From an uncultured Clostridia bacterium (GTDB lineage Bacteria > Bacillota > Clostridia > TANB77 > CAG-465), in assembly GCA_934130595.1 (NCBI GenBank), contig CAKOYF010000005.1:1-64000 (forward strand): a DNA stretch of 64,000 nt, in the 5' to 3' direction. Below the pieces are notes generated by a model that worked only from the letters and a program-made list of their open reading frames with translations, was not told the DNA's origin and did no database searches. Below are positions 62,691 through 64,000 of the stretch, in pieces (position 1 is the first letter of the stretch; every line of letters starts with the position of its first letter). The position numbers were made by a program, and so were the translations under genes.

Positions 62691-62910
62691 AATTGTTGCT
62701 ATTAGTTAATTTTTCGTATTCTTTTAATTTTATTTTATATTCTAGCACTTGAGTTAAATATCTGTAATACATGTATTGTTGTTCGTAATACATCATTGGA
62801 TTTGCAACAGTATCCATCATTGGATCTATGTTTTGTTGCATATTAGGATTGTTTGTAATTTGTTGTGTATTAAAGTTATACGGATCGAAAAAAGGTTGAT
62901 TTTTATCCAT
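62689..62910 (-). CDS. Small Gln/Asn/Met/Tyr-rich protein (73 aa), possible spore-coat-associated
   Basis: On the minus strand AAGGAGGTG lies six bases before ATG 62910. The product begins MDKNQPFFDPYNFNTQQI, is rich in Asn, Gln, Met and Tyr, and ends in a helical stretch MYYRYLTQVLEYKIKLKEYE. Composition resembles small spore-coat or spore-associated proteins, and it follows ylbJ on the same strand. I do not know a characterised relative; the coat link is inference from composition and neighbourhood. Confidence 0.78.
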   Translation of the reverse strand: MDKNQPFFDPYNFNTQQITNNPNMQQNIDPMMDTVANPMMYYEQQYMYYRYLTQVLEYKIKLKEYEKLTNSNN

Positions 62911-63009
62911 TTTTATCACCTCCTTAAAATTTCATGAATAAAAATTATACTATTGTATATAATATTAGTGTAGACTTAAAGTTTACCCCCCCTTCTTTAA
63001 TTTATATAT

Positions 63010-63050
63010 AGTAACTTGAAATATATTAAAATTTTCAAGTTACTTTTTTT
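63010..63050 (+). terminator. Plus-strand terminator-like hairpin at the 3' end of ylbJ
   Basis: A 12-bp stem (63010-63021 with 63033-63044) is followed by seven T on the plus strand. The ylbJ stop codon (63037-63035, minus strand) is inside the right arm. On the minus strand there is no T tract after the stem, so it fits a plus-strand transcript better. Confidence 0.6.
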
Positions 63051-64000
63051 ATTATAGAAGAAAAGATAAATAAACATGATGCTATTATTAAAAAGTATGA
63101 AGCAGAATTAAAGTTTGGCAATATGTTACTTCTGCCTACATTTGTATTGCATATGTTTAAGAGCATATATGTTATAATGGCAGAAAGTACGCCTTGAATA
63201 AATTTATATTTAATAATATGCCATATTTTTATACCAGACTTATATATACATGAGTATATTTGAAAGATAATAGATAATCCGCTAAAAGATAGCATAAATG
63301 ATATAGCAGCTATTAGTATATTAAAGTTATAATCTGTATTTAAATATAACAATCTAGTTCCATTTGTAACTTCAAATAATGGAGAAATTATATATATAAT
63401 ATTTGAAGAAACGTTAAAGTTTAGCAATATTTTTTCTATAGCAGAAAAAAGTAAGTTGAAAATAAGTATAAAACCAAGTATATTTCCAAGTGTAATAAAA
63501 GTAGATTTTATAGATGTATCAATAATTTCAAATACACTTTTATGTAACTTTTTGTCTATATCTTTGTTAAAACTATTTGAATTTTTAACATTTTCGTGTA
63601 TAATATCATTGTAGAAAAAATTAAAAGTACAAATTATTATGGCGGATACATAGTGGCTAATAAGTAGGAGTAGTCCTAATGTGATATTGTTTAACACGCA
63701 TAATCCTATTGTTGACATTATAAAAATCGGATTACAATTATTTGCAAATGACATTAAAAAACGTGTTTGCTTTTTACTTAAATTTCCTTGTGAGTATAAG
63801 GCGTAAGTAGCTTTAGCTCCCATAGGATATCCACATAGAAACCCTATAAATCCGGCATACAAAATATAACCATATTTTTTAGAAAATTTTGTTATTAAAG
63901 ATGCAGTATCACTTAAAATTAATATGTTTGTAAATAATATAAATGGAAAAAGTGATGGCATAACTGATTCTAGAAAAACAGATATGGTATTTTTTATGCA
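63035..64000 (-). CDS. ylbJ: Sporulation integral membrane protein YlbJ, 3' part (5' end outside window)
   Basis: The frame is open past an ATG at 63961 to the window end (CIKNTISVFLESV precedes it), so the gene starts outside. The 322 visible residues are a polytopic membrane protein with YlbJ features: MPSLFPFILFTNILI, GFLCGYPMGAKATYALY and FLMSFANNCNPIFIMSTIG. YlbJ is needed for spore cortex formation in Bacillus and is related to nucleoside-transporter-like Gate-domain proteins. It precedes the small coat-like gene on the same strand, supporting a sporulation neighbourhood. Confidence 0.92.
   Translation of the reverse strand, partial: CIKNTISVFLESVMPSLFPFILFTNILILSDTASLITKFSKKYGYILYAGFIGFLCGYPMGAKATYALYSQGNLSKKQTRFLMSFANNCNPIFIMSTIGLCVLNNITLGLLLLISHYVSAIIICTFNFFYNDIIHENVKNSNSFNKDIDKKLHKSVFEIIDTSIKSTFITLGNILGFILIFNLLFSAIEKILLNFNVSSNIIYIISPLFEVTNGTRLLYLNTDYNFNILIAAISFMLSFSGLSIIFQIYSCIYKSGIKIWHIIKYKFIQGVLSAIITYMLLNICNTNVGRSNILPNFNSASYFLIIASCLFIFSSIIKKVT

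Noticed and set aside
1..64000. tRNA, rRNA, insertion sequences, prophage, origin of replication
   Set aside because: Looked for on both strands by eye; no cloverleaf-like tRNA, transposase, integrase, phage gene or DnaA-box cluster was seen.

Overview
The window is strongly AT-rich, with dense, almost all plus-strand genes, strong AGGAGG-type ribosome sites, ATG/GTG/TTG starts and textbook sigma-A promoters. Sortase-anchored surface proteins, a CIRCE-controlled heat-shock operon, spoVS and ylbJ, and teichoic-acid-like polymer genes point to a Gram-positive, spore-forming Clostridia-type Firmicute (inference from gene content; no rRNA or tRNA is present to place it).

Layout. 1-6452: two tandem Cna-B-repeat surface proteins, the first cut by the window edge, the second with an N-terminal thioester domain; their last five domains are a 1.8-kb near-duplicate. 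6591-11430: CIRCE-hrcA-grpE-dnaK-dnaJ. 11440-17469: an SH3/VanW protein and a second thioester adhesin with 13 Cna-B domains and an internal 540-bp repeat. 17468-18225: a small minus-strand unknown gene and spoVS. 18236-26158: a membrane-anchored solute-binding-like protein, pta-ackA, two metallopeptidases (M24, M18) and rodA. 26177-31182: a 49-residue membrane peptide, dusB, two unknown genes behind a structured leader, an ylmH-type S4 protein and mtaB. 31192-36148: DUF4321-mreBCD-PBP2, the cell-elongation operon. 36151-38596: a TIM-barrel isomerase-like protein and a phosphomannomutase/phosphoglucomutase.

38740-60019 is a large cell-surface glycopolymer locus: a TagGH-like ABC exporter, about ten glycosyltransferases or transferase-like proteins, a dolichol-phosphate-sugar-synthase-like GT2 with its DUF2304 partner, a Wzx-like flippase, UDP-galactopyranose mutase, a secreted polysaccharide deacetylase, GalE, and a CDP-alditol module (CDP-glycerol-phosphotransferase-like protein, IspD/TarI-like cytidylyltransferase, NAD-dependent epimerase). 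GalE plus Glf would supply UDP-galactofuranose; the CDP module suggests phosphodiester-linked polyols, as in teichoic acids.

60002-64000: a 43-residue peptide with a 530-residue coiled-coil protein of unknown role, a FabG-like reductase, then on the minus strand a small Gln/Asn/Met/Tyr-rich protein and the 3' part of ylbJ.

The most unusual points are the duplicated and recombining adhesin repeats, an apparent AUA start codon in the GT2 gene at 47314, chimeric transferases at 40381-45011, two export modes in one polymer cluster, and promoters whose -35 box lies inside the preceding terminator hairpin (53554 and 60002). No phage, insertion sequence, CRISPR array or stable RNA gene was seen.
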